The notes beneath the pieces are model-generated. The model had not been told where the DNA came from and made no database searches. It worked only from the letters and a program-made list of their open reading frames with translations. This document shows positions 52,612 to 61,616 of a stretch of 64,000 nt of DNA, one piece after another (the first letter of the stretch is position 1; the number at the start of each line of letters is the position of its first letter). This DNA comes from CALXOD01 sp964402715 (lineage in GTDB: Bacteria; Verrucomicrobiota; Lentisphaeria; Victivallales; Victivallaceae). The DNA is taken from contig CAYODJ010000009.1 of assembly GCA_964402715.1 (NCBI GenBank), positions 8,569 through 72,568 of the forward strand, in the 5' to 3' direction. The position numbers and the translations under genes are program-made.

Positions 52612-53508
52612 CTACACCCGCACCGCCTCCGTACGGACAAAACCGGCGCGGCGCAGCCGCAGCAGCAGCAGCGCGATCAGCTCGTCCGGGACACTGGCTC
52701 CGGCACTGACTCCCACTGTCCGCACCCGCTCCAGACGTCGCGCGTCAAGCGCATCCGGATGGTCCAGCAGAAACGAATTTTCATTGACCGCAGCGGCCAC
52801 CTCCAGAAGGCGGTTCGAATTGGAACTGTGCGGCGAGCCCACGACTATCACCAGTTCGGCGCATGCAGCCAGTTTCTGAACAGCTTTCTGCCGGTTGACG
52901 GTGGCATAGCAGATTCCCGCTCCCATCTCCGGATACACGCCGCAGCGATCGGCGATTGCCTGTCGCAGAACATTCACAAAGTCCGGATCCAGTGTCGTCT
53001 GAGCCACCAGGCGGATGGGACGATCGGCGACATCGGGCAGCGACGCCACATCCTCCAGTCCCTCCAGCAGACGGATTTCCCCGCATCGCGCCTGCCCGAG
53101 AATACTGTCCACTTCCGGATGCCCCCTGTGCCCGGCCAGCAGCACCAGTTCGCCCGCAGCGACGCCCGCCGCCGCCGAAGCGTGCACTCTCTTCACAAGA
53201 GGACACGTGGCATCCACTATCCGGAGGTCTCTCGATCTGGCGCGGGACTCCACCGCCCTGGACACGCCGTGCGCACTGAACACCAGCGTGGCTCCGGGAG
53301 GCGCATCTTCCGGAGATTCTATGAAACGCACGCCCCGCGCCCGCAATCGCCCGACGATGTAATTGTTGTGAACTATCTCATGCAGAACATAAACATCGCC
53401 TGCGGCATCGTTCAACATGTGCAGCGCCCGCCGGACGCCGGCGCACATGCCGCGCGGTTCCGCGACATACACGATTCGATCGCAGCCGTTCTCGTTTCTA
53501 TCCGCCAT
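52612..53508 (-). CDS. ispH: 4-hydroxy-3-methylbut-2-enyl diphosphate reductase
   Basis: Last enzyme of the MEP isoprenoid pathway, making IPP and DMAPP. The three Fe-S ligands are Cys22 (RGMCAGVRRAL), Cys102 (VDATCPLVKRVH) and Cys200 (GAGICYATVNRQKAV). Other blocks: VHNNYIVGRLRARGV, FSAHGVSRAV and GSPHSSNSNRLLEVA. 298 residues, no S1 extension. The isoprenoid output would feed UppS, encoded at 59.4 kb. The ribosome site is weak. Confidence 0.95.
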   Translation of the reverse strand: MADRNENGCDRIVYVAEPRGMCAGVRRALHMLNDAAGDVYVLHEIVHNNYIVGRLRARGVRFIESPEDAPPGATLVFSAHGVSRAVESRARSRDLRIVDATCPLVKRVHASAAAGVAAGELVLLAGHRGHPEVDSILGQARCGEIRLLEGLEDVASLPDVADRPIRLVAQTTLDPDFVNVLRQAIADRCGVYPEMGAGICYATVNRQKAVQKLAACAELVIVVGSPHSSNSNRLLEVAAAVNENSFLLDHPDALDARRLERVRTVGVSAGASVPDELIALLLLRLRRAGFVRTEAVRV

Positions 53509-53601
53509 TGTCCGGCAAAACCGCCACTTTTGCGCTCCGCTTTCCTGTGCCCCGCAAGACTACTGGAGGATTCGTCATAACGGCCGTGCACTCAAATCAG
53601 A

Positions 53602-54555
53602 TCAGATCAGATCAAGCCGATCACGGTCGCCGCGCTCAACGGCGCGGATGTTGGCGACGACGCGACGCGCGACACGAACGCATGCATCTTTCGTGCTGCT
53701 GGCAAGATGCGGCGTCAGAATCACGCGATCAAGCCGTCGCAAATCCCGCGACGGATCATCAGGCTGGTACGGTTCGTGCTTGAAAACATCGAGCGCGGCG
53801 CCGGCGATCGCGCCCGCCGCGACGGCGTCATACAGCGCATTCTCGTCGACGACCGAACCTCGGGAAGTATTGACAAGTATGGCGGATCTCTTCATCAGCC
53901 GGAGAGTGTCGGCATTGATGAAGTGCACATTGCCGCTGTTGTCGGGAATATGCAACGAAATGAAATCCGCGTCGGGAGCCGCCTCGGAGAAGTCAGCGTA
54001 TACCGCTTCGAAGAGGGACGGATCCGGGTTTTCTCCCGTTCTGCTGACGCCGGCCACACGCATTCCGAACCCCCGGGCGGCAATGCGCGCCGTCTGCCTC
54101 CCGATTCTGCCGCATCCGACAATCAGCAGACGCTTGCCCTCCAGTTCGACGCCGACATGGTTGCGCCAGACGCCGCCGCGGACATCGGCCGCACAGAGAC
54201 TGAGACGCCGTGCGGCAGAGATCATTGCGCCGACGGCGAACTCCGCCACGGAACTCTCCAGGACGCCAGGAGTATTGGTGCAAAGCAACCCGTACTTCGC
54301 GACCAGCCCGCGGTCAATGCCGTCGTATCCGACTCCGAACCTGGCGATGACTCCGCCCCGCGGCAGCGCCCGGTACAGCTCTCCGACATACTTGCGCACG
54401 CCGACGACGGCGTGCCGGGCGCCGCACCTGCGGATCGCGGCGGCCAGCGACTCCTCGTCGGGACTGCTGACTATGAACTCCAAATCCGGCTGACTGCGCA
54501 GATACTCCGCAGCCTTGCCGTATTCCAATTCGGTAATCGCCACCTTGACCGACAT
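53602..54555 (-). CDS. D-isomer-specific 2-hydroxyacid dehydrogenase
   Basis: NAD(P)-dependent oxidoreductase of the SerA/PdxB superfamily. NAD site LLIVGCGRIGRQTARIAA; catalytic Arg in LVNTSRGSVVDENALYDA, Glu in DVFKHEPYQPDD and His in VILTPHLASSTKDA. It has the 317-residue core without the ACT domain of long SerA. 3-phosphoglycerate is a plausible substrate given nearby GlyA and SerRS, but other 2-hydroxyacids are equally possible. Confidence 0.85.
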   Translation of the reverse strand: MSVKVAITELEYGKAAEYLRSQPDLEFIVSSPDEESLAAAIRRCGARHAVVGVRKYVGELYRALPRGGVIARFGVGYDGIDRGLVAKYGLLCTNTPGVLESSVAEFAVGAMISAARRLSLCAADVRGGVWRNHVGVELEGKRLLIVGCGRIGRQTARIAARGFGMRVAGVSRTGENPDPSLFEAVYADFSEAAPDADFISLHIPDNSGNVHFINADTLRLMKRSAILVNTSRGSVVDENALYDAVAAGAIAGAALDVFKHEPYQPDDPSRDLRRLDRVILTPHLASSTKDACVRVARRVVANIRAVERGDRDRLDLI

Positions 54556-54573
54556 CGCCGCGTCAAACGCCCT

Positions 54574-55428
54574 CTAAATACTTTCCACGGTCAATTCGGA
54601 TGAAACAAACTCGCGGAGTTTATCTTCAACTGTATGTTTGAGCGTAGCTCCCGACGCCGGACAGGCGGCGCAGCGTCCCTGCAACTTGACGATGATCCGC
54701 GTCCCCTGAATGTCAATCAAATCTATGCTGCCGCCGTCCTGTTCCAGCAGCGGCTTTATCTCCTTGTCTATCACTTCCTGAACCCGCACGACACGCTGCA
54801 TCACCGGCAGGGACGCGAAACCGCCGCCGCGCTCCGACGAAGGTGACGCGTTGTCGGCCCACAGTTGATCCAGAATCTGCTGAATTTCATCAAGACATGA
54901 CCCGCATGCGCCGCCCGCTTTGCAATAGTGGGTGACGTCCTCCGCCTTGCGGAGGTTGTTCTCGCGCGCCACCTTGCGGATTTTGACGTCGGTGACTCCG
55001 AAGCACTTGCAGACAAGCTTGCCTTCATGGTCGGATGCGTCGCACTCGAACGGATTCTTCTCCCCGCGGTAATGCGCGATGGCGGCCTGAAGGGCTTCCA
55101 TCCCCATGACCGAGCAATGCATCTTCTCTTCCGGAAGACTGCCCAGCAGATTGACAATGTCCTGATTGGTGACCTTCGCGGCCTCGTCGAGGGTCATTCC
55201 CTTGATCAAATCGGTCAACGCCGAACTGGAAGCGATCGCGCTGACACATCCGAAAGTTTTGAAGCGGGCGTCGGCGATACGCCCGTCCTGATCCAGTTTG
55301 AAAGTCAGGCGGAGAGCATCTCCGCAACTGGCGTTGCCCACCTCGCCGATTCCGTCCGGATTCTCAATCTCGCCCGCATTGTGAGGATGCAGGAAATGTT
55401 CCATAACCTTGTCATTGTAGTTCCACAT
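54574..55428 (-). CDS. nifU: NifU-type iron-sulfur cluster scaffold, three domains
   Basis: Assembles Fe-S clusters for enzymes such as IspH, HydG and Vor. The N-terminal IscU-like domain has NASCGDALRLTF, FKTFGCVSAIASSSALTD and EEKMHCSVMGMEA. The middle [2Fe-2S] Fer2-BFD-like domain has CKCFGVTD and YCKAGGACGSC. The C-terminal NifU domain carries LQGRCAACPASGATLKHTVE. 284 residues. NifS is not adjacent. Begins 25 bases after proS on the same strand. Full NifU does not by itself mean nitrogen fixation. Confidence 0.94.
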   Translation of the reverse strand: MWNYNDKVMEHFLHPHNAGEIENPDGIGEVGNASCGDALRLTFKLDQDGRIADARFKTFGCVSAIASSSALTDLIKGMTLDEAAKVTNQDIVNLLGSLPEEKMHCSVMGMEALQAAIAHYRGEKNPFECDASDHEGKLVCKCFGVTDVKIRKVARENNLRKAEDVTHYCKAGGACGSCLDEIQQILDQLWADNASPSSERGGGFASLPVMQRVVRVQEVIDKEIKPLLEQDGGSIDLIDIQGTRIIVKLQGRCAACPASGATLKHTVEDKLREFVSSELTVESI

Positions 55429-55453
55429 GGCTACCCCCGCGATTCAACAGACC

Positions 55454-57190
55454 TTATGAATTCAGTCGCTCCAACTCCAGCGATATCTCCTCTTGTATTC
55501 TCGCCGTCACGGTGTCCAGATTCAGCAGTGCGGCCTCGCGGGAGCCGCGGCGGAGCAGTTCCACCTTGCCGTCGGACAAGGTCTTCGGAGACACCACCAA
55601 CCGCAGCGGAACCCCGAGCAGATCCGCGTCGCTGAACATAAAACCCGCTTTCTCCCCCCGATCGTCGTAAACGACCTCCACCCCGGCATCGGACAATTCG
55701 GCGTAAAGCCGTTCCGCGGCATCTCCCACGTCGGCGCACTGCGGATTAATCGCACATATGTGCGCCTGATACGGGGCGATCGACATCGGCCAGATCGGTC
55801 CGCATTCGTCACAGGACTGTTCCATCACCGCGGCCATGGAACGTCCGACGCCGATACCGTAGCACCCCATCACCATGGGATGTGATCTGCCGTCGCGATC
55901 GAGATATTCGCAACGCATCGGCTCCGAATATTTTGTTCCCAGCTGGAAAATATTGCCGACCTCGATTCCGCGGGTCATGACGAGAGGCTGCCCCGTCACC
56001 GGACACGGGTCTCCCTCGCGGACGGTGGCGATGTCCGCGACGGTGACCGCCTCGGCGGCGAGATCGCGATCGAAATTGAAATTCCGGTAATGACAGTCCG
56101 GTTCGTTCGCTCCTATTATCAGGTTGGACGACTCCGCGACGGAGCGATCGACGACGATCCTCGCCCTGGAGGGATCCACCGCGAGCGGCGACGCATATCC
56201 GGGGACACAGCCGAGCCCGCGGATTTCGCCGTCGTCGGCGAACTTCAGCTCCGGGGCGCGCGCTACGGAACCGAGTTTATGTTCATTCACCTCAAAATCC
56301 CCGCGGATCACGGCAAGGATCAGTTCGCCGCTAAGCGCATTCTGAAAGAAAACCGTCTTGGCGGTCTGTTCCGCGCCGACATTGAGAAACTTCGCCACGT
56401 CTTCAATCGAGGTGTGCCCGGGGGTACGCACCTTCTCCAAAGGCAGCGGCTGTGACTTCTCGAATTTCCAGGCCGCCGCGGCGATCTCCCTGTTGGCGCA
56501 GTAGGTACGGTTGGGATTGGTGAAGATGGTATCCTCCCCGCATTCGCAGATCGCCATGAATTCGTGCGACACCTTCCCCCCCATCAAACCGGAATCAGAC
56601 TCTATCGACAGGACGTTTTTCATGCCGATTCTGCGGAAGATCCGTTCGTAAGCCGCGTGGACGCGCCCGTAATACGTTTCCAGATCCTGCTGCGTCGCAT
56701 GGAAAGAATAAGCGTCTTTCATGGTGAACTCCCTCACCCGGATCAGCCCGGCGCGAGGTCTGGCTTCATCGCGATACTTGGTCTGGATCTGATAGAGCAT
56801 TATCGGCAACTGCTTGTAGCTGCTGACCTCGCTGCGCACCAGATGGACAACCGCTTCTTCATGAGTCATGGCCAGAAGCATCGGCTTGTCGTTGCGGTCC
56901 CTGAAGCGGAGCAGCTCCTGTCCGACCGACTGATAGCGTCCGGACTCCTCCCACAGCTCGGCCGGAAGCACAACCGGCATGAGCACCTCCTGACCGTCGA
57001 TGCGGTTCATCTCCTCCCGGATAATCGCCTCGATTTTCCGGATGACCCGTTCCCCGATCGGCAGCAGCGAATAAATTCCCGATGAAACCGGACGGACGTA
57101 CCCCCCACGAATCAGAAATTTATGACTGGACGTGCGCGCATCCTTTGGAGCTTCTCTGAGCCGGCGTCCGACAAGTCTGGACATACGCAT
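55454..57190 (-). CDS. proS: Prolyl-tRNA synthetase, bacterial type with editing domain
   Basis: Class II synthetase. Motif 1 region KFLIRGGYVRPVSSGIYSLL, motif 2 RDEARPRAGLIRVREFTMKDAYSF, an inserted editing domain (about 230-400, VAKFLNVGAEQTAKTVFF) and the anticodon domain at the C-terminus. GCYGIGVGRSMAAVMEQ is motif 3. I start at the ATG at 57190; ATG codons at 57199 and 57184 are alternatives near GGGGG. 578 residues, normal for the type with editing insertion. Confidence 0.95.
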   Translation of the reverse strand: MRMSRLVGRRLREAPKDARTSSHKFLIRGGYVRPVSSGIYSLLPIGERVIRKIEAIIREEMNRIDGQEVLMPVVLPAELWEESGRYQSVGQELLRFRDRNDKPMLLAMTHEEAVVHLVRSEVSSYKQLPIMLYQIQTKYRDEARPRAGLIRVREFTMKDAYSFHATQQDLETYYGRVHAAYERIFRRIGMKNVLSIESDSGLMGGKVSHEFMAICECGEDTIFTNPNRTYCANREIAAAAWKFEKSQPLPLEKVRTPGHTSIEDVAKFLNVGAEQTAKTVFFQNALSGELILAVIRGDFEVNEHKLGSVARAPELKFADDGEIRGLGCVPGYASPLAVDPSRARIVVDRSVAESSNLIIGANEPDCHYRNFNFDRDLAAEAVTVADIATVREGDPCPVTGQPLVMTRGIEVGNIFQLGTKYSEPMRCEYLDRDGRSHPMVMGCYGIGVGRSMAAVMEQSCDECGPIWPMSIAPYQAHICAINPQCADVGDAAERLYAELSDAGVEVVYDDRGEKAGFMFSDADLLGVPLRLVVSPKTLSDGKVELLRRGSREAALLNLDTVTARIQEEISLELERLNS

Positions 57191-57444
57191 GGCTATCATT
57201 TCCCCCGGTGTTAAAATCACAACTGAATGCGTCAACTTAACTGACAATATACACGGAGTTGCCCGCTGCGGCAAGTGCGGCGCGGCGATAAACTCCGGCG
57301 CGGTTTGTGTTTCCCCTCCGGCAGGAATATAGTAATTTCAGATCGCGTAAGGCGCGGAAGCACGGCGCGGCCGTCCGCCGCGCAGAACGCAAAGTCCGTG
57401 CATGCGGATCGGACGTTCCGCTGTCCTCAGGAAAGGCCGTTGCC

Positions 57445-58227
57445 ATGGGCGTTGCCGTCATCACCGGTGTCTCCGGCGGTTTGGGAGAAGCTCTCGCCAG
57501 GGAGTTCCGCCGGCATGCCTTCACTGTCATAGGAATTTCACGCACCGCTCCGCGCCGGGACACGGTGGACGAGTTTATGGCCGGAGATCTGACTTCCCCC
57601 GACGTCAGGGCAATGCTGATCCGCCGTCTTTCCGACCGGTTCGGACGCGTCGACGTTCTGATCAACAATGCCGGCATCGGAGCATACGCCACCTGGGAGG
57701 AACTGGACGAGTCCTCACTGCGTTACCTGTTCGAAGTTGACTTCTTCGCTCCTGTCGCCCTGACCCGCGCCATGATTCCGCTGCTTGCCGCCGGACGCGG
57801 AACAGTCGTGAACATCTCCTCTGTCGCCGCCACGGTCCCCGTCGCCTGCATGGGAGCGTACAACGCGGCGAAAGCGGCACTGCGTCTCTTCTCGGAATCA
57901 TTGCGCATGGAAATCGGCAACCGAGACATTCATGTGGTCACGGTATGTCCGGGAAGAATTGAAACAGGGTTTTCGCATCGCGCCCTGGGCGGCCGCAGGC
58001 CTCCGGAGACTCCGGGACGGGGGACGGCAACGCCGCAGACTCTCGCCCGCAGGGTGTACCGCGCCTGCGCAAAGCGGCGGCGCGAGGTGGTGTATCCGTT
58101 CTGGTACAGGGGAGTGCTGACCTTCGTGCGTCTTTTCCCCGGCGTCAACGAGTTCGCCAACCGCAAGGCATGGCATCTTGATCATGACGAACGGACACTT
58201 TCCGTCGATGATTCTCCGTCGTCGTGA
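57445..58227 (+). CDS. Short-chain dehydrogenase/reductase
   Basis: Classical SDR of 260 residues. Cofactor motif VITGVSGGLGEALA, LINNAGIGAYATWEEL, NISSVAATVP and the active-site YNAAKAALRLFSES (Tyr-x3-Lys). The C-terminal region is Arg-rich with a hydrophobic patch, as in membrane-associated keto-reductases of the DltE/DHRS7 group. Substrate unknown. Start ATG 57445 behind AAAGG. It is the only plus-strand gene between 47 and 61 kb. Confidence 0.88.
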   Translation: MGVAVITGVSGGLGEALAREFRRHAFTVIGISRTAPRRDTVDEFMAGDLTSPDVRAMLIRRLSDRFGRVDVLINNAGIGAYATWEELDESSLRYLFEVDFFAPVALTRAMIPLLAAGRGTVVNISSVAATVPVACMGAYNAAKAALRLFSESLRMEIGNRDIHVVTVCPGRIETGFSHRALGGRRPPETPGRGTATPQTLARRVYRACAKRRREVVYPFWYRGVLTFVRLFPGVNEFANRKAWHLDHDERTLSVDDSPSS

Positions 58228-58466
58228 CGTGACGCACGCGGCCGACGCCGTGTGAGACACTCCCCGCTTTCAGGAACGCCCGCTGCGGCAACGCATGTGA
58301 ATGAACCCACACTCCCCGCCGTTACCGGCATCCGAGGACGGAAGCGTCATGAAACACGACACGTCATAACGTGATCGCCGATCCATTCGTGAACACGCCG
58401 TCTCCGGCGAAAATCCGCCCCACGTATTCCCGCAGGCTCTCTCTCGCTGCGACTCGGGAAACGATT

Positions 58467-59333
58467 TCAGAATCTTGCGATCAGGAGAATTTCAAATATA
58501 AAACCGTTGTAGATAAAACTGTCAAGGACATCAAAGACACCCCCCATGCCTGGAATCAGATTGGCGGAATCCTTGACTCCGCAGGCTCTTTTCAAAGCCG
58601 ATTCGGTCAGATCGCCGGCGAGACTGCCGATTCCAAGAAACAGTCCGGACAGCACACACCATATGACACCGGTTCCATCCGGTACCCATCCCACCGCAAA
58701 AAAGACCGACGCCGTCGCCATCGAAAGCAGGATGCCGCCCACCGTTCCCTCCACTGATTTCTTGGGACTCAGCGCCGGGACAAGCTTGTGATTACCTCCA
58801 TTCATCAATTTGTCCGTCAACATTCCGGCGACGTACCCTCCAGTGTCCATGGATTTCGTCACCAGTGTCAGAAACAAAAAATTAATGGCACCCGCAGAAA
58901 CTCCATCCGTGCCGCCTCCGGAGTCATCAGAAAAATACACATTCAGCAGCATCAGAAACGGTATGGACAGAAACAAAAAAATTCCGCAGGAGCAGATGAA
59001 CTTCTTTACGAACAACCGATCCCCGGACCACAGCAGTGACAGCCACCCTCCGAACAGCAGCAGGACAAGCGGAAGCAATCCCGCCATGCCGCACGAAGGA
59101 AAAACTTTGTCCGCGCATACTTTCCAGAAGAACAGAGCCATGGAGCATGCGCTGAATTTCGGAAAAGACGGAATCCCCATCTTCTCCAGCATCGCCGAAG
59201 CTTCCAGCGTCAGACAGAACATCGCGGCTCCCGACAGCAGAGAAAACATCCAGACTCCTCCGCTTTTCCAGAATATCATCAGAAAAAAAGCCGCCAGCAG
59301 CACCGGAAAACTTATTATCCTCAACCTAAACAT
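58467..59333 (-). CDS. cdsA: Phosphatidate cytidylyltransferase
   Basis: Makes CDP-diacylglycerol, precursor of membrane phospholipids. The 288-residue protein has about eight membrane segments and the family signature spanning SLAGDLTESALKRACGVKD and SANLIPGMGGVFDVLDS. It follows uppS after 57 bases, the common uppS-cdsA order. The start ATG has no strong ribosome site. Confidence 0.95.
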   Translation of the reverse strand: MFRLRIISFPVLLAAFFLMIFWKSGGVWMFSLLSGAAMFCLTLEASAMLEKMGIPSFPKFSACSMALFFWKVCADKVFPSCGMAGLLPLVLLLFGGWLSLLWSGDRLFVKKFICSCGIFLFLSIPFLMLLNVYFSDDSGGGTDGVSAGAINFLFLTLVTKSMDTGGYVAGMLTDKLMNGGNHKLVPALSPKKSVEGTVGGILLSMATASVFFAVGWVPDGTGVIWCVLSGLFLGIGSLAGDLTESALKRACGVKDSANLIPGMGGVFDVLDSFIYNGFIFEILLIARF

Positions 59334-59390
59334 TCATCTGTTCCCGACATTCATTGTCTCCGAAACCAGCGGCACTCCGATCCGTCAGCT

Positions 59391-60122
59391 TCATTCCGCG
59401 CCTCCCGTCGACGCCTGACATCCGCCAAATCTGCGTTTTCTCCGGGAAAATTCCTCGACCGCTTTCTTCAGGTCGTCTCCTGTAAAATCAGGCCATAGTT
59501 TTTCCGTGATGTACAGTTCCGCATACGCGATCTGCCACAGGAGAAAATTGCTTATTCTCATCTCTCCGCTGGTGCGGATCAGCAAATCCGGATCCGGCAC
59601 CGACGGATCGTACAGAAACGAAGAAAATATTTTCTCGTCAATCTGCTCCGGCTTCATTCCCCCCGACAGAACGGCCCTGGAAAGCGAGACCGCGGCATCC
59701 GTTATCTCCGCACGCCCGCCGTAATTCAGGGCGAGAATCAATGTCCCGCCGTCGTTGTCCCGTGTCAATTCAACCGCGTTCAACAATTTTTCTGCGGCTC
59801 TGCGGGGCAGACCCATAGTGCGCCCCACCGTTTTAAGTCTTATGTTCTTTTCCTGAAAAACCGAAATTTTTCGATCCAGAAATTCCTCAAGCAGTCCCAT
59901 CAACGCACTGATTTCCGCATCCGGACGTTTCCAATTCTCCGTACTGAAAGCGTACAGTGTGAGAAATCTGATTCCAAGCAGCTGCGCCGCCTCCAGCACC
60001 CCGGATATCGCCTCAGCTCCCTGTCTGTGACCCGCGCTTCTCGACATGCCGCGCCTCTCGGCCCAGCGTCCGTTGCCGTCCATGATAATAGCAACATGCC
60101 GTACTGACGCCACGCTATTCAT
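59391..60122 (-). CDS. uppS: Undecaprenyl diphosphate synthase (isoprenyl transferase)
   Basis: Cis-prenyltransferase extending farnesyl diphosphate to the C55 carrier used for peptidoglycan. Catalytic Asp15 in HVAIIMDGNGRWAERRG; FLTLYAFSTENWKRP, ILALNYGGRAEITDA and the C-terminal LLIRTSGEMRISNFLLWQ with the substrate-binding arginines. Start ATG 60122 (GGAAG upstream); it overlaps gmhA by 8 bases, so translation is probably coupled. 243 residues. Confidence 0.96.
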   Translation of the reverse strand: MNSVASVRHVAIIMDGNGRWAERRGMSRSAGHRQGAEAISGVLEAAQLLGIRFLTLYAFSTENWKRPDAEISALMGLLEEFLDRKISVFQEKNIRLKTVGRTMGLPRRAAEKLLNAVELTRDNDGGTLILALNYGGRAEITDAAVSLSRAVLSGGMKPEQIDEKIFSSFLYDPSVPDPDLLIRTSGEMRISNFLLWQIAYAELYITEKLWPDFTGDDLKKAVEEFSRRKRRFGGCQASTGGAE

Positions 60123-60786
60123 CATTCTTCCCGAAATCATTAACTTCCGCGTCCGATCCGAAAAAATAATCCTCAGCGGCCATGCACATCATATGATATA
60201 AAGGAAGATGCAGCTCCTGAATTTTATACGTCTCCGTTTCCGGTACACCCAGAACCACATCCGCATACCGAGCGCAGGTTCCCGGAACTCCGCCGGTAAG
60301 AAGCAGCGTTCCAATTCCCGTGGCTCGCGCCACCATGAACGCCCTCCGCACATTTTCCGAATTGCCGGAGGTGGAAATGCCCATCAGCAAGTCACCGGCA
60401 CGTCCGAGCACATAAAGCTGCTGCGCAAAAGTCGAAAGAGGATTCACGTCGTTGGCGAAAGCCGTGGAAAATCCGGGGTGACTCAACAGCGAAATACACC
60501 GCAGGCCACGCTGCAGCTCGTTTCCCAAGATTTTTCCGTCCTCTCCTAAATTCTGTTCCAGTCTGAATTTTTCCTTTTCGGACAGTCTGCGTTCACAAAG
60601 AAACCCTTTCAGCATTTCTCCGGCGATATGCTCAGCATCGGATCCGCTGCCGCCGTTGCCGCACACGAACAGCGTACCGCCTTTTTCCAACGAATTTATC
60701 AATTTGTCGACGGCCAGTTTAATCCGGCCGTGCATCTGCTTCAAGACAGGGTAACGCACCACCAGCTGAGCAATGTAATCTTTCAT
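60115..60786 (-). CDS. gmhA: Sedoheptulose-7-phosphate isomerase-like SIS protein (GmhA)
   Basis: SIS-domain sugar isomerase, probably the first step of heptose synthesis for lipopolysaccharide. Seen: GTLFVCGNGGSGSDAEHIAG, FSTAFANDVNPLSTFAQQ, ISTSGNSENVRRA and ELHLPLYHMMC. DiaA, a DnaA partner, shares this fold, which is worth noting so close to a possible origin. The insertion RRLSEKEKFRLEQNLGEDGK is unusual. ATG 60786 chosen, GGAG 12 bases upstream. 223 residues. Confidence 0.85.
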   Translation of the reverse strand: MKDYIAQLVVRYPVLKQMHGRIKLAVDKLINSLEKGGTLFVCGNGGSGSDAEHIAGEMLKGFLCERRLSEKEKFRLEQNLGEDGKILGNELQRGLRCISLLSHPGFSTAFANDVNPLSTFAQQLYVLGRAGDLLMGISTSGNSENVRRAFMVARATGIGTLLLTGGVPGTCARYADVVLGVPETETYKIQELHLPLYHMMCMAAEDYFFGSDAEVNDFGKNDE

Positions 60787-60814
60787 TCGGCTGACATCTC
60801 CGTCGTTTTCTTTG

Positions 60815-61240
60815 TCAACTCCCAACGGCTAAGACAGGAAGTTTCTCGATACGTGCGTTTTCCGATGAAATACCGCCCCTTGCGGCTTCGCTGAAGCTCG
60901 ACATGCAGTCCACCGCGCGCTTCAATCCGATTTCCAGAAGCAGTTCTCCATGAAGATTCTCACACGGCATGTCCATGCAGGACGCAGATGCCGTCTGAAA
61001 TTCTGCAACGGAAAGCTCCGCCTGAAAAAGAGAGCATCCTCTCTCTTCACGACGCGACGCTTCGAGGAAAAACAGAGCAAGCAGACCCGGAATTAAGTTG
61101 ACATGGATCGGACGGTTTGTCAAGCGGCGGAATGGTTTTCTCCGGCAGAACCCGTCCCCCGCCACGCGGATCCGGAGAACGCACCGGAGGCCGGAATCGA
61201 CGCCGGCGGCGGCTGCTTCATTCGCGTCGGCCGCCGTCAA
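60815..61240 (-). CDS. Doubtful frame upstream of gmhA, possible unknown gene
   Basis: The frame ends 28 bases before gmhA and its last ~95 codons use codons like the neighbours (GEL, EIGLKRAVDCMSSFSEAARG). A hydrophobic stretch IPGLLALFFLEA is present. The only start codons are TTG with no ribosome site, and I recognise no family. It may be a gene with an unusual start, or non-coding. Confidence 0.3.
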   Translation of the reverse strand: MTAADANEAAAAGVDSGLRCVLRIRVAGDGFCRRKPFRRLTNRPIHVNLIPGLLALFFLEASRREERGCSLFQAELSVAEFQTASASCMDMPCENLHGELLLEIGLKRAVDCMSSFSEAARGGISSENARIEKLPVLAVGS

Positions 61241-61616
61241 TGATCAACGTAAAATCTCTCCGACGGCAGCAACGTTTCTGAATAAACTGTCAATATCGGT
61301 TCATTAACCTTTCCCAAACTGATATTATTCACAGAACTCTGCCGGCGATCGCCATGCTGTTGCCAAAGTTGTTCTCAGACATAACCGCTGATGCGCAGCA
61401 AGTTAAACCGATATTCACAGTTCCGGACGGCGTTTTTACTACTCTCCATATACTATTTGATCTTCGTCATATTCATCATCATCGTGTGAACAACCGCCGC
61501 CTTTTAGAAAACGCCGTCTCCCGTCCCAATCAAAAAAGGTAAACTTTGAAATACGCTGCTTGAGTTTTTCCATTTTCCGGTTAGATTGTATGCAATGCTA
61601 CACCCGGAGGACGAAC
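61241..61616. other. Candidate replication-origin region
   Basis: Gap between leftward gmhA and rightward dnaN-recF, and lower in G+C than its flanks. DnaA-box-like sequences: TTATTCACA at 61325-61333 (fits TTATNCACA), ATATTCACA at 61411-61419 (one mismatch) and TTGTTCACA on the minus strand at 61493-61485 (one mismatch). An A+T-rich patch lies at 61440-61480. Almost all genes from 47 to 61 kb run leftward, and dnaN and recF rightward, as expected of forks leaving here. dnaA is not adjacent. Confidence 0.35.
61560..61587 (+). promoter_or_regulatory. Predicted dnaN promoter
   Basis: TTGAGT (61560-61565), 16-base spacer, TAGATT (61582-61587), leaving a leader of about 25 bases with GGAGG. Confidence 0.55.

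Noticed and set aside
54574..55428. NifU as evidence of nitrogen fixation.
   Set aside because: No nif structural genes are seen, and three-domain NifU is common in anaerobes that do not fix nitrogen.
60815..61616. RNase P RNA, tmRNA or signal-recognition RNA in the gap before dnaN.
   Set aside because: I looked for their conserved cores and found none.
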